The position numbers and the translations under genes were made by a program. The notes beneath the pieces were generated by a model. That model saw nothing but the letters and a program-made list of their open reading frames with translations, made no database searches and was not told the DNA's origin. 64,000 nt of DNA. Source: Scytalidium lignicola. Taxonomy: Eukaryota > Ascomycota > Leotiomycetes. Each line of letters begins with the position of its first letter. Within the stretch, counting starts at the first letter, position 1. The stretch lies in assembly GCA_002812745.2 (NCBI GenBank), contig NCSJ02000073.1:90901-154900 (forward strand), written 5' to 3'. Of this stretch, positions 34,631-46,079 are shown piece by piece.

Positions 34631-35952
34631 TGCTGCTTATGAATCGGATTGGAAAAGTAATTATTGTTTAGAAGACAAGACAACTTGGCTGCGGTATATA
34701 TGGTCGGAATTGATCCGGGAAGATTGGAAGTAAGCATTGCGTTGTCATTGGACATAACGCACCGTGTGTTACACCATTTGCTTATTAATACTGTACTACC
34801 TGAAGTTCCGATAGTATATTTCCATCCTTACGCTCTCCATCTAAATTATCTCACATTCTGTCTCCCAATAGAAGCTTCACATTGTATCTAGCTATGCCTC
34901 TCACATTATACGCAGACAACTCCGTATTAACATTCCATAGGTGCTCCGAACATCCTAAGAGCAAGACCTATGCCATAATCACCTTCACTTGTAATAAAGG
35001 AAAGAAAGTGTGAATATTCGTTATTCATTTCTTCTCTATCCGGACCAACATCTGGCTCGATAACTTGTATGAACATTTGCATTGTGGATGGTTCTCTATT
35101 ATCGCAAAGTGGTGTATCGTGTCTATGATGTTCCTATTTTTGATGTGTGTACCTCTCGCAATATGGATCAGGTCACATCTTCTAAAATCTCTACATATCT
35201 GCTGAATATTAGACCAAAAAGGGTTAGTTGCGCTAGAGTACATTCGGTATTCAAGACTTGACAAAGTACTGTGTGAATGCGGAGTAGAAATATTATTGGA
35301 TCTCTAACGGAAGCCCACGACCACGACGGAACGCAATAGTAGAATGTTATCTGCAGTAATGTACTCTCTTACCCTAAATATATTAGATATAACTTTTAGA
35401 GCCCTATAGTAAGCCTAAAGGAAGATTCGGGTTGAAAGTTAGCTGTGTGTCTGCTAAATGGGAGTCAACCTTAGTCGGCATATATAGAAAATGCTCCTCT
35501 GTGTATACTCCATATTAGATACTGAATTCGTAGCTCTTTGAATACTTTCGGCCTCGCAAGAGGCTGTAGTTCAAAGGTGGATATAGTTGGAAATTTAAAA
35601 TCGGGTATCATTATCTGACTTTAATCTGAGCAAAACTAGTCTATTCTGGGCTTCTATACTATGCGTATTATAAGACTACTAAGATCCTCAGTATGAGATC
35701 TTAAGTTTTAAGATTATCGCAGTAATCCTACCACTACAAAACTATTTCTAAGGCAGAAGATAAATTATAAATAATGGACAGGTGTTGTCATCTAACTAGT
35801 AGACCAATAAGCATTGACTGATAGCAATTCAAGTTACTGCTAAGCAGTCAGTTCTACTGATCCTTTAAGCCCTGCTTTCTAAGACTCATTAATTCATCAG
35901 GATTCCATGTTCTAATTGTGGTATTCTAGTAATATATCACTGAGATAGATCG
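34631..35952. other. AT-rich intergenic
   Basis: Divergent upstream region of the monooxygenase plus the 3' flank of the next minus-strand gene. No supported gene; increasingly AT-rich after 35300, possibly old repeat DNA. Confidence 0.55.
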
Positions 35953-37898
35953 TCATGAAGACTTCCAGGGAGCCGGAATAGGCGGTGGTGGTCCGTAATT
36001 TGGTTCTCCTACAGCTCCAGTAGGTGCTGCTGTCGTTGTTCCCCATACCCATCCATGCGAACCTTGATATCCAGGGGTAGATCCATAGTTCGGGTTAGAA
36101 CCTGATGGTTCTGCACCCTGGTTAAAGTAATCCTTACCTCCATATCCGATCTGTGGAGTTGCCCCTGGGGGAGGTGGAAAATAAGGGGGAGGAGCAGGTG
36201 AAGGAGAAGTCGTTGCTGTGTGAGATGACATTGGAGGAGCAGCGAATTGCGGAGCATTATAAGGAGAAGGTGAAGATAATGTTGGTGGCCCAGAGAAGTA
36301 TCCACTATCTTGTCTCTGATTATATGGTGGTTGTTGGGTGTTTGGTGATTTAGGTGGGATAACTTGATTTAGCTGTTGGACTGAAACACCTACATTCGGT
36401 GGTGTTTGATAGTTTTGTGGCTGATAAGTACTTGGTGATCGTGGTGGTAAAGCTGGAGGATAATTTTGAGGCTGATAGGTGTATGGCGACTGAATTGTAG
36501 GAGGAGGTGTTGGGTAGCTTTGCACTTGGGGCCTCGGTGACGGAGGTGGAGGCGGGTAGCTGTATACCTGAGTGTTTGGAGATGGTGGCGGTGGAGGGAA
36601 GTTTTGTAATTGAGGCTTTGGTGAAGGTGGTGGAGGAGGATAATACTGCTGTGTAGGAACGGTTGAAGAAACTGTATTTAATGCTGGCGATGCTGGCGGA
36701 GGTGGATAATATGGCTGAGTCCCCTCGGGGTTTGATGTTGGTGGGATTATCTTCAACTCTGGATGTTTTGGTGCCTCTGAAATTTTCTCGAGATGAGTTT
36801 TACTGTCTTGGGAGGTGGTCTTATTTAGAAGTGCTTCTCGTTTTTCGATCTCTAGCTGTAATAAACGCGCTTTGAGGTACATGATCTCTTCTTCTACAGA
36901 AGGTGGCGCAGGAGTTGACTCATCCTCACTATTATAGAGATCACTATAGGGGATTATTATTTGGACTATAGATGAAATAATTGCGGTATATGTACTTACT
37001 CGTTAGATGATGATGACGGCTCTGGATCCTGCTTGTTCAATGATGGATCTTGATGGATTGCAGATACTTGTGAGCTGGCTCTTAACGTAGGCTCAGTTAT
37101 CGAAGAATTGGGGTCGCTTGGAGATACTATTACAGTACCATTCTTGTCTAGCTGCTGGTTAGGTGGTAACACGGTAATTGGAGGTTGTGGAGGTTGTTGG
37201 GAAGGCTGCTGTTGGTAATGAGCAGGTTGATAAGTTAATCCAGCACCATAGGCTGGGGGCGGAGGAATATATCCATAATTTGGTTGCTCTAGCTGGAATG
37301 GTGCTGCGACAATTGTTTGCACATCTACAGACTGTCCAGGGAGATTTTCGCCAGCTTTTGAGAGTGACTCCTGTGAACCTGCCTGTCCACTTAAGTACTG
37401 TGCTTGGAAATTCTGATATTGAAATTTCATTTTCTCCGCAGTCTTCTTCTTTTTGTGTTCATCATGTGTATGCTCTAGAACTGCTCCGGTAGCATCAAGA
37501 GCGGCATGACTAGCAGCATACTCGACGCCGTGACCTACGACTTCTCCTGCAATAAGATCGGCACCAGGGCCTGCAAGCCCAAGTGTAATACTACTAAGAG
37601 TGCCTGCTATTGCCACAGGTGCAATAACATCCCTCTTGCGAGTGCTGTGGGTTGTTCCTCGAGCCTGGAGGCCGGCTTCAATTATCTCGCGCTTCTTTCG
37701 GGCATTATGAACTCTTGGAGCAGACAGGCCTAGGCCTAAGAGAGATATTCCTGCAGTCAACGGGGCAAATAACACTGAAGTGGTTGTGGAAGTAGCACCT
37801 CCAGCAAGTTGTCGAGTGTAGTTCTCCCATTCCCTATGAAGCTCTTCTGTGGAGAGTGTCCCGCACTTTTTCTGATATGCTTCGTAGTCAAAGGGCAT
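35953..37898 (-). CDS. Proline-rich protein with conserved N-terminal hydrophobic region, function unknown
   Basis: Two exons, 37898-37000 and 36943-35953, joined in phase 2 (donor GTAAGT, acceptor CTATAG) give 629 residues. An earlier TATAG acceptor would meet a stop at once, so the second is used. The N-terminal ~180 residues look folded: a charged start (EELHREWENYTRQLAGG), a Gly/Leu-rich hydrophobic stretch (APLTAGISLLGLGLSAP), a basic helix (HNARKKREIIEAGLQARG), and a second Gly/Ala-rich hydrophobic stretch. These could be two weak membrane or hairpin segments. The rest is low-complexity, with Tyr/Pro/Gln-rich repeats including about five YPPPPPSP-type units in exon 2 and a short coiled-coil-like helix (MYLKARLLQLEIEKREALL). 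I do not recognise the family. Possibly membrane-associated with a long disordered tail. Confidence 0.8.
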
Positions 37899-40030
37899 TT
37901 TGGAGAAAGTATAACTGAGTTAGAGTCTCAATTGGTCAGTGGCACCTGGGCTGATATGATTAGCCGTGTCTGTGAGCGGTAGATAAAGTTTAAAGATGGA
38001 GGTCGTGGAGGGGGAACTGGTACAAGAGCCGTAATCGGATCTATGGAGTCATAGTGTCACAATAAATCTACCTCGTTGGCGGCCCAAAGCACAAGTGCAG
38101 CAGGATATGCTGCGAGAAGTATTGAATGATACCCATTGCGGTCTAGATCTCATCTCCACTCTAGCATAATTTGGTACGTTTCGGGCTCAGCCGCAGCGCC
38201 TGGCGGAAAACCCGCCATTCTATTCGATACCAATCCACTACGAATTCAATAGTTCTCAGACCGCTCCAATATATAGGTGGAGTAACGTGGGAGATTGTGT
38301 AACAACTCGGGTATCTAAAAGTCAATAATTAATAATCTACAGAAGAGAGGGAAAGAAAATATAGCTAGGTTGATATAGGCAGTAAGACATTGTCGCTAGT
38401 TTTAAAGTTTAAATCATAATTTAGAGCTGAAATTTATTCTTAGGTCTAGCTGCAAGATAACTACGCTTCCTTTCGACCAAGTTAGATACACACAGTTTAA
38501 AGTGAATAGTTTTCTATCCAGGATACATATACTATTTTCCTTGTGCTCAAAGTTTGGACACTTCTCAAAACCACCTTAACTGTTTAACAGCAACTTAAGC
38601 ACTAAGACAACTACTAACTGTATCACTCCAAAGAAATTAGTTAGGGTTAATACCAAAACAACCACCCGGAATGTTGCTAGTCTCTACCACATCGAACTAG
38701 ACTGCGCCTAACAGAACGCTTTCTCAAGGGTTAGTAGCCTTTCTTGCCAGTAGCTATATGTGGCAGCTTTACCTCGATCATGCTGATAGTCATTAAGAAA
38801 GTAAAACAAGCCAGTATTAAAGATATGGCATCACGCTAAATTATCACCCTGTTTTGTGGCAGTGCAGAACTTAGCGTAATGGTAAAGAGCAACTTCCGTG
38901 AAATTAGTATATCTAGTTATATATACGAGCTTTTCTAGGTTACTCGTCCGTCCAGGAGATCCAAAAGCGACCAAATAATTTAAGGTTGAGGGCAATGAAT
39001 ATTGTTGGAAATTCGCGGTCTCGGTGGATTCGCAGTTAACTAGGTAGCTATCTATGACACCAATACATCTCTCAGATCAGAATCCCCAGAGATCAACTTA
39101 TTTTAAGTATCCCCCATTTTCTAATGCACTTTCATTGTCAACTTACTTGTCCTTTACCTCCATCTTTCATCTAGCTCGCGAGAACCTATCATTCTTTGAA
39201 CGGAAGCTCTATTTCAGCAAGATAAAGGATTTAAATCCGTACAGTCAAGCAATGGTGGATGCTTTTCTATTAAAGAACCACATTTCGCCTTAGAAAACGA
39301 CAGCAACCCTAAAGTACAGACCGCTTCATCCCGAGTAAAGAGTTAGTATTTCCATTTATAATGTAGCATCGCCACACTAGTCTTGACTCGACGTTGTAAA
39401 CCGTCCAATATACACTATTTTTGATACTCTAGTGAAACAGTCTAGGAGCGTTGAATTGGTTTATTCCAGATCTTGAAATCAGAGTCTGTACAACTTTTCA
39501 AATAGATTTTCTTCCCAAGGACCTTTCACTGATATTTTGGGTATAGTTTCTTCACTAATCTTATTACAAAAGTAGTTATATATTTTGATTATTTAATAGA
39601 TCTTTGCTTTTATAACTAGCGAATAAAGAAAATTACGTTATGCAACTATATAGATTTGACCAGAGGATTGCAGGTACCATTATTTACTTTCAATCAACAA
39701 CCTGCTACATTTTGTTACCGGGGGAACGTCATGCCGCAAGAGGAAGTTGATAACAGGTAGCCTATAATGAAATTCAAGCCAACAGAATCGGGATTAAGCC
39801 TTGATTTAGGACGATACACATAACCGATAACTGATATGAAAGTAGTGAAAGTAATTTTAAAACTCGATGCTGTACAAGTCTCCATGTTATGTCCGTTAAT
39901 GGCTTTGCAGAAAGCTTCTGTAAAGGGGGTCCATGCGCACCGCAAGCGTCTAGAACCTCCACCAAAACAAACTTCTCCATATCACATCCACGATCTTCTC
40001 ATAATCACTACATTGTCTTAATACCATGTG
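37899..40030. other. Intergenic, divergent upstream region
   Basis: Lies between two divergent genes. A 79-codon open frame at 39054-39293 (plus) has balanced composition but no family features or splice context. AT-rich, with no recognisable repeat. Confidence 0.5.
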
Positions 40031-41539
40031 ATGAAACGTACGTTCCTCGATTCTGAATTCGTAGACGACAAAATACGCCCCAACAAGCACTGTAGGTTAA
40101 TTACACTGCAGCTTACGCAAGAGAAACTCAACTCTCGCCCAACGGCTCTACATGAGACGTCCTACACACAATCGATCCGGGACCGGGCTAACAACTGCGA
40201 AGACGGCGGCGGACTCCAGCAGAGGATGCCTCCCCTACCATCACCTAGCGCCACCGCTTCGAGGGGCAGAGGCAATCGACGAAGATCAGCAAAGCTGGTT
40301 CAACGCCAGTGCTCCCAGAGCTCGGTCAAGAATGCAAACGGCCCCCAGTACAGGGCGATGAACATGGCAGATGCGAATGTCTTCGTGGACCACTTTCCAG
40401 AAGCTCCTATTGAGATCGAAGAACAACTCGTACTCGTCTTCGATAGACCAACGTGCATAGAAAGCCAGCAGGGGGTGATTGAAGCACTGACAACACATTA
40501 TTGCGAGGAATCCAGGGTGTTGGCGAAGAAATGTGCAGGGGAGAATGAATGGAGGAGTAACCTGTTTCACGGATTATTACAGCCGTTGAGTAGACTTGAA
40601 GGGGAAAATTTGATGTTGAGTGCATCCGAAAGACGTCAGTCTACGCCGTCAATTTGCAGGGAGTGTTCAAATGGTTAATTACGTCCTCACATAGCGTGGC
40701 TATCAGTGCTTAAACCAACTGCGCCATCTCTCTATGATTTCGTCTCTCCTCCTATTGCCCCGCTCCTTCGACCCGACGAGGGGCAGCAATCCGGCCATTC
40801 TCATACGGACCTAGTCATCCCTCGGACTGCCTCATTCCTACTAAGCATCCGTTCATTTAATGCGCCCTCCAGCACTCCCAGCGATGCCTCGTCTGAGAAT
40901 CCGAATAGCCTATCGACATCAGAACCAGATATTACCCTCGGTCTGGCGCACACTTCCTTCACCTCCTTGCAAAAGAGTGTCTTGATGTTGCTACAGGATG
41001 ACTGTCGCGTCCTTAGCGAACCACATCAGGTGCAGATTGGCTTACGATTCCCGTTCCTCATTGTTGAAAGCAAAGCTGGCGCAGCAGATGGGAATATGAT
41101 TGGAGCGCAAAATCATGCTGCTGTTGATGGAGCGTGTGCTCTAAATATCCTTGGGGATTTGCAAGGTGCTGTCACAGAGATCATGCCACGATCGAAATAT
41201 GCTAGACAACCCCAGAGTAATGAAAATAAGGAACGAAGAGAAGGAAACGAATTGTTGCCAGTTGTGTTCTCCGTGATAACAGAAGGCCCTCTGCACGAAA
41301 TATGGGTGCATTACCGGCAAGCCGAGGCGTACCACATGACATGTCTCCGTACGTGGCGGACGACGCAATCTAAGGATGCGAGGGAATTCGTGAATGCCCT
41401 GGCAAGGATAGTGGATTGGGGTAAGACAGACTTTAGGGAAAGTGTTCTCACCTTGCTAGAACGGATTGGAGGCCCGGTACTTCAGGGCATTTTAGGAAAG
41501 ATGGATGAGGATTCAGTGATAAGTGACAAGAGAGGCTGA
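40031..41539 (+). CDS. DUF7924 protein with PD...ExK nuclease-like motif
   Basis: Exons 40031-40634 and 40707-41539, phase-1 junction (donor GTCAGT, acceptor ATCAG, 72-nt intron), give 478 residues. The start is the ATG of MKRTFLDSEF; an ATG five bases upstream is immediately followed by stops. A nearer donor (40674) would leave an intron of only 33 nt, so GTCAGT is preferred. The N-terminal half is basic and poorly conserved-looking. The second half has the fungal DUF7924 pattern: EPDITLG (Pro275-Asp276), then FPFLIVESKAGA (Glu322, Lys324), AQNHAA, and a later PLHEIWVHY. PD followed by ExK about 45 residues on matches the PD-(D/E)XK nuclease-like arrangement, but catalytic activity is not established for the family. 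Such proteins are numerous in ascomycete accessory regions, and this copy sits at the edge of the decayed, transposon-rich segment. Confidence 0.85.
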
Positions 41540-42235
41540 AGAGGGATGTGAGTATGTGTATGTTGCCAGACCCCATACTACTAACAGATTCATTGTATAA
41601 GTATGCCGAGTATTTCATTAACCGAATTAAGCATCCGTATGCTACACTCTTGCTGAATTCAACTCCACCGTATAGGGTTAATTCATTAACTCGATCACTC
41701 TAGGCCTACTATACAGATGCCTTAGATGACGATCCATGAACAAAGTTCAGGAAGTGGATGGAATCCTGCCCGAGTTTGCGATGGTGTAGTTCCGGCTTAT
41801 TCAGGTTTGTATCTAGAAAGAACTTAGGTAACGAGATATTACGGGTACGAGGCGTGAGGTAAACTTGCTATAAGGATCCCATATTCTAGGAATATTATAC
41901 AACTGCATATATAGACTCTAGGGAGCCAGGTGCCAAAACACTTAGAATCCCCATTTTTAGTCAAGTGGCTACCGCTTCCCAACGCTCCAGGTTCTGTGAC
42001 CGAGCTTCAAGCCATCGGCATTGTAGAGGCCATAACATGTCAAAACATACACCAAAATTTAAGAAAACCCAAACCATTTTAATGCCAACGCATATATAGA
42101 GGCCATTTAATAATAAAACACCAGTTCAAACTAATAAAGAAGTAGTGTTGACTGGAAACGCAGGAATACAGAACCACTATTGTATTGATTGCTTAAGGAG
42201 TCTACAACTACAGCAGATTCTATATATACAGAGAG

Positions 42236-42386
42236 TTACGGCCGTAAAACCGTTATGGTCAACAGTTACGGTCGTACAGGCACCCTACGGGTGCCTATAG
42301 TTGCCTACAGTGGTAGCCTACCGTAAACCCTATCCGTAAGCCCTAGCATAAGCAACCGTAAGAACACTGTGAAGTGGCATCCGTAA
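42236..42386. repeat. Cluster of seven CCGTAA/TTACGG hexamers
   Basis: TTACGG occurs at 42236 and 42266. CCGTAA occurs at 42242, 42321, 42334, 42356 and 42381. The first copies face inward and the later ones point the same way. This density in 150 bases resembles the subterminal repeats of DNA transposons that bind transposase. No TIR partner was found. Confidence 0.6.
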
Positions 42387-42540
42387 ACTCCAAATATTGC
42401 AACATTTCTTCCAAGTATGTTTATAATTAAAATTTTATATCATTTTAAAGTTTATAATCTATAAAATCTATTACAATCATAATTTTAGAAGAAAATCGTT
42501 ATTAAAATGCTTAAAAAGTGGAAACAAGTCTGTGGTTGGT

Positions 42541-42586
42541 GAATGGGCCGGCCAGTTGGCCAACTGGCCAAGTTGGCGAATGGGCC
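42541..42586. repeat. 20-bp perfect palindrome flanked by 9-bp direct repeats
   Basis: GGCCAGTTGGCCAACTGGCC (42550-42569) is self-complementary. GAATGGGCC occurs immediately before it and again at 42578-42586. A GC-rich block in AT-rich surroundings, reminiscent of a recombination or binding site, or of slippage products. Confidence 0.75.
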
Positions 42587-43029
42587 AGAACATAAATAAA
42601 GTGCTAAGCTTATTATTGGTGAAAAATAAGCAATAATTCGGGAAGCAAAATACTAATAATCAGGATAAGCAGCCCTAACCATTTCAGTCTGGTTTTCTTT
42701 ACCAGATTATCCTACCTCAGTTAGAGATAAGTTTGGTGCATTAAGCTACACCCTTGAAATGAAATAATTTTTCCTTACGGGTTATCTAATGATAAATCCT
42801 TCCAAATTCAATATCTGAGATCCGTATATTATTTCAATATGAAACTATTAATGATTGATAGTGGAACTAGACCCATTGAACTGAAGTCACAACACGCCAT
42901 GAATTGTAGGTTAAAGTAATAAAATGAGTGTTTCGTGGAATATAAATAATTCAATTCAGATATAAATTTGCTAATTACCAGATGTGAACATACTTGTGAG
43001 AGCCCTATTCTCAAGGTCTTAGAATAAAC

Positions 43030-44229
43030 CTAAGGAAATCCTTTAGCAGCCAACTGTGTATTAGACCATTCCCATAGTTTCTTCGCTAACTGCATATTCC
43101 TTCTAGGGTCACTTGGATCTTGTTTCTTTCCGACCGGTACATAATAGGAACTATTGTCTACAACTTTAACATTTGGAAAAGCCGCACAGTAAAGCTAATT
43201 ATACACTCCGTAGCAAGCATCAGGTGCTCGAAATTCAATCATAAGTTGTGCAAGATGATACTACTAATTTCCTTCTCTTGCTAACCTAGCAAGACCACTT
43301 AAAGTTCCATAAATGATGTGAGCGGTATTCGTTGAGGAGGGATATGAGGGAAGCTTACGTCTTAACAATACCGGGGTGCAAGGATATAAAGATGATTGGA
43401 TGATCCCCTTCACCATACCGTCTGGCAATCTCTTTTGTGTGAAGAACGTTTGCAAGCTTTGATTGTCCATAAAGGGTGAAGAGATTCCCTTTAATAGCCT
43501 TCAGAGGGAGATCATTGAATATAATCCCTTCCTTTGGTGTCATGGTATGCTCAGCACTTGAGACATTTACCACTTGAACGTCCTCAGGTTTGTTGGCTAC
43601 AACAGCAATTTGCAAAGCTAGAAGGAGTCTCTTAGTAAGGAGGAAGTAAGATAAATAGTTGACCTTTAGTTTTTTAGTACTTTAATGAGTATTCGTATGA
43701 TGATAACAAGGTACTTACACCAAATTATATCTCAAATCCTTGCTTTGTTTTATCTGCAGGAGGTGCCATGATCTAGTTTAACATTAATATAAGCTTAACT
43801 TTTTGTTGAGTCTGACTTACTCCAGCATTATTAACTAGGATATCTAACTTCGACTCTTTCCTGAAAGTTTGTAAGCAAAACATTCACCAAAAGTATCTGT
43901 GGTTAATTTACTCCAGAAATGATTTAGCACAACTTTCAACACTGGTAAGATCTAAAAGTTCCATCTCCAAACTTATAATATTCGCTGATGGAACTTCTTT
44001 GCAGATTGTTTTGATTGCCTTGGTGCCCGCCGATTTTAAGCAACCAGTGAGGTATACACGACCACTATGTTTAGTAAGCTCAAGACATGTACATAGACTA
44101 CTTGATATAAAAAGTTAGCTCTCATCATAAAGGGATATTCTTGGATATGTACAATCCAGAAGTACTACCAGTAACTAATGCTACACGGCCAGTAAGGTTT
44201 GACAGTTATTCCAGTTTAAAGGTAGGCAT
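43030..44229 (-). pseudogene. Short-chain dehydrogenase/reductase pseudogene, RIP-type decay
   Basis: The minus strand reads MPTFKLE, stop, then LTGRVALVTGSTSGL (Rossmann start), SKLDILVNNAG, an active-site YGQSK (YxxxK intact), a HPGIVKT loop, and a C-terminal KLWEWSNTQLAAKGFP with a stop at 43030. This is the NAD(P)-dependent SDR group resembling fungal retinol dehydrogenase-like enzymes, normally about 320-340 residues. Decay: a stop after residue 7, and GFEI followed by TAA where CAA (Gln) is expected. The NHLGHFLLTK box reads NYLSYFLLTK, both His codons having become Tyr, exactly CpA-to-TpA. Introns still have recognisable donors (for example GTAAGT near 43716). Parts remain open, so the loss is mutational rather than deletional. 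Family call is strong; substrate unknown. Confidence 0.85.
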
Positions 44230-44985
44230 GATGAAAAGAAATTGTATTCTTAAAATTAAGTGGAATATTTAATAGTAATCAATGTTTACTTTAATCATTC
44301 AAATCTTGTAAGAATTTTAGAGAGTGCTAGTAGCTTTTATTGGAACTTTGACATTGCAATACAATTATGCTAACCCTGTAAAGATTCTAAGCAACTTAGA
44401 GTATAATCATTAGCTTCTTAATTCTCTTCTATTAGCTTACTTCTAATTTGCTTATTCACTTACTTTGATTACCCGATTACTTCGTTTCATATATTCCCTT
44501 CCTATCAAAGAAATGAGGTTTGTGGTTGGATTTGAAAACTCTGAAGATTACTAGACTACAGTATGCCAATTAATAATACCATTGAGAGAATTGACAATAC
44601 AATTTTTATTTGCATCTATAAATCTGCCTAGTTGTAGTAGAAGATCTAGATTTTCCAGGAACATGAACTTTATATATTAAAATATAAAAGATAATATCCT
44701 TCAAAACCATGTGAGATTCGAACCTAGCCCTCAGAGCACAGCACAAATCTGACTTTGTCGCATTATTTGGTGAGTGGTTAGACCAATATGATCATCAATT
44801 GATTTAATTTTCCTCAAAGTAAGTAGTACTGGTAGAATGAGGAAGAGCATTATGTACTAATTGGCAGCTTGCACTTCAAAGCCTAAGATATATTTTGTAG
44901 GACAATATCTGATTTTGCAACTTTCCTAGAAATAATTATAATTATAGAGGTCCTAAGAGTATAAGCTGATCACTAGTCCTTTTAG
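44230..44985. other. AT-rich spacer with a tRNA-like fragment
   Basis: No gene. At about 44705-44795 the minus strand carries a B-box-like GGTTCGAATC and a long-variable-arm-like stretch resembling a tRNA-Leu 3' half, but the stems do not close, so it is at best a decayed tRNA copy or a tRNA-derived SINE. Confidence 0.4.
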
Positions 44986-45870
44986 AAATGATACCACTAC
45001 ATCAACTATCCAAGATGAGCCGAAGAAAATTAATCCGCAAGGGGAATACTTCTTCATCCAATCTAATATGACACTGCTAAAGCAAGTAGATGCTACGACG
45101 AAGTGTATTATGGAACAAGAGAGCAAGTTAAATCTACTATTTATGACAACAACATATATTACTTTCAAAGGTCAAGATGGTACATCAACTTTACCCTATG
45201 TCTGTTTTGTTAGCAAAGCTAATTAGCCTCACATGCAATGTAGAATCTGCAGAATGACTAGACAGAAAACTCGCAGCGATATACTACACTCGTATGCAGT
45301 ATATAGTCAATCACCTCTATTTCCTTATACAAGCTTCTTCCTTAAACGAGCTTTCCTGCGCTATGACAGTTCTGTCACCAGGCATAGAATAGCGCATTTA
45401 AGAAGATGATCTCGAGCTTAAATACTTATACTCAACTGCCAAATGCATGGTATATAAGTTAATTATGACTGGTTTGCTGATTGATGAATTGGCTTAGCAG
45501 TGTTCGTGAACAAATTTCTCATCTTCCCGGATAGGTGAAGACGAATATCACATCAGAATTGTCAACACCAATAAAACAGGCGGTTAAGGCTTCTACCACA
45601 ACATTCCTAGCAATTGCACCAAGAACAATGGATATCTATAAGAGTTGTGAGAGAAGTCTTCTACTGTATGACTTCAGCAGCCTACTCACCTCAGAATGGA
45701 GGAGTAGACGTGGAAATACAACAAAGTACTATGGCAAGACATAATACAGAGATCATGGGCACTTATCTTTTGAATGAGAATGATAAAACGAAGAAGAGCT
45801 TAGGAGGAAAGATCTGAGAACATGTGATAGAAGTTTTCCAACGTGTTACCACTGTGAGTAAGAGTTAATT
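44986..45870 (+). pseudogene. Second SDR-family pseudogene
   Basis: In broken frames the plus strand reads KKINPQGEYFFIQSNMTLL, SKLNLLFMTTTYITFKG, LDRKLAAIYYTRMQYIV, QASSLNEL, and near the end GGVDVEI, then MGTYLLNENDKTKKSLGG and EHVIEVFQRVT. These match the order of a fungal SDR family (about 330 residues) whose members have GLDRKL..HYYSRM and a C-terminal GSYLLN.NDK. In-frame stops include one directly before LDRKL and one after SLGGKI (TGA where CGA or TGG is expected). The N-terminal dinucleotide-binding part is not recognisable, so the 5' end is lost or beyond reading. It lies back-to-back with the first SDR pseudogene; the two are different subfamilies, not a duplication. Confidence 0.75.
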
Positions 45871-46079
45871 AATAGTCTATACAGATGAGGTTTAGAACTG
45901 GAAGTTGCAATTAACAAGACTAAAGAAAGATTTAATTGCTAGAATCGGAAATATATTTTAAACGTCATACAAAAACAGCATAATCATTACTTGCAGGATC
46001 GTGTCCATATGTCCTTAAAATCATATCTGCATGCTAAACGGAGGAGGTCTAAGACTAGAAAATTCTACCATGAGATCTC

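Larger units (their letters stand above)
41540..43029. other. AT-rich region with compact repeat structures
   Basis: No gene. Contains a cluster of CCGTAA/TTACGG hexamers (42236-42386), a small hairpin (GGCACC.CTACG.GGTGCC, 42279-42295) and a 20-bp perfect palindrome between direct repeats (42541-42586). These may be ends of unclassified transposable elements. Confidence 0.55.

Noticed and set aside
39054..39293. 79-codon plus-strand frame
   Set aside because: Reasonable composition but no homology clue, promoter or splice partner; not separable from chance.
40674..40706. Alternative 33-nt intron in the DUF7924 gene
   Set aside because: Too short for a spliceosomal intron. The upstream GTCAGT donor gives 72 nt and the same reading frame.
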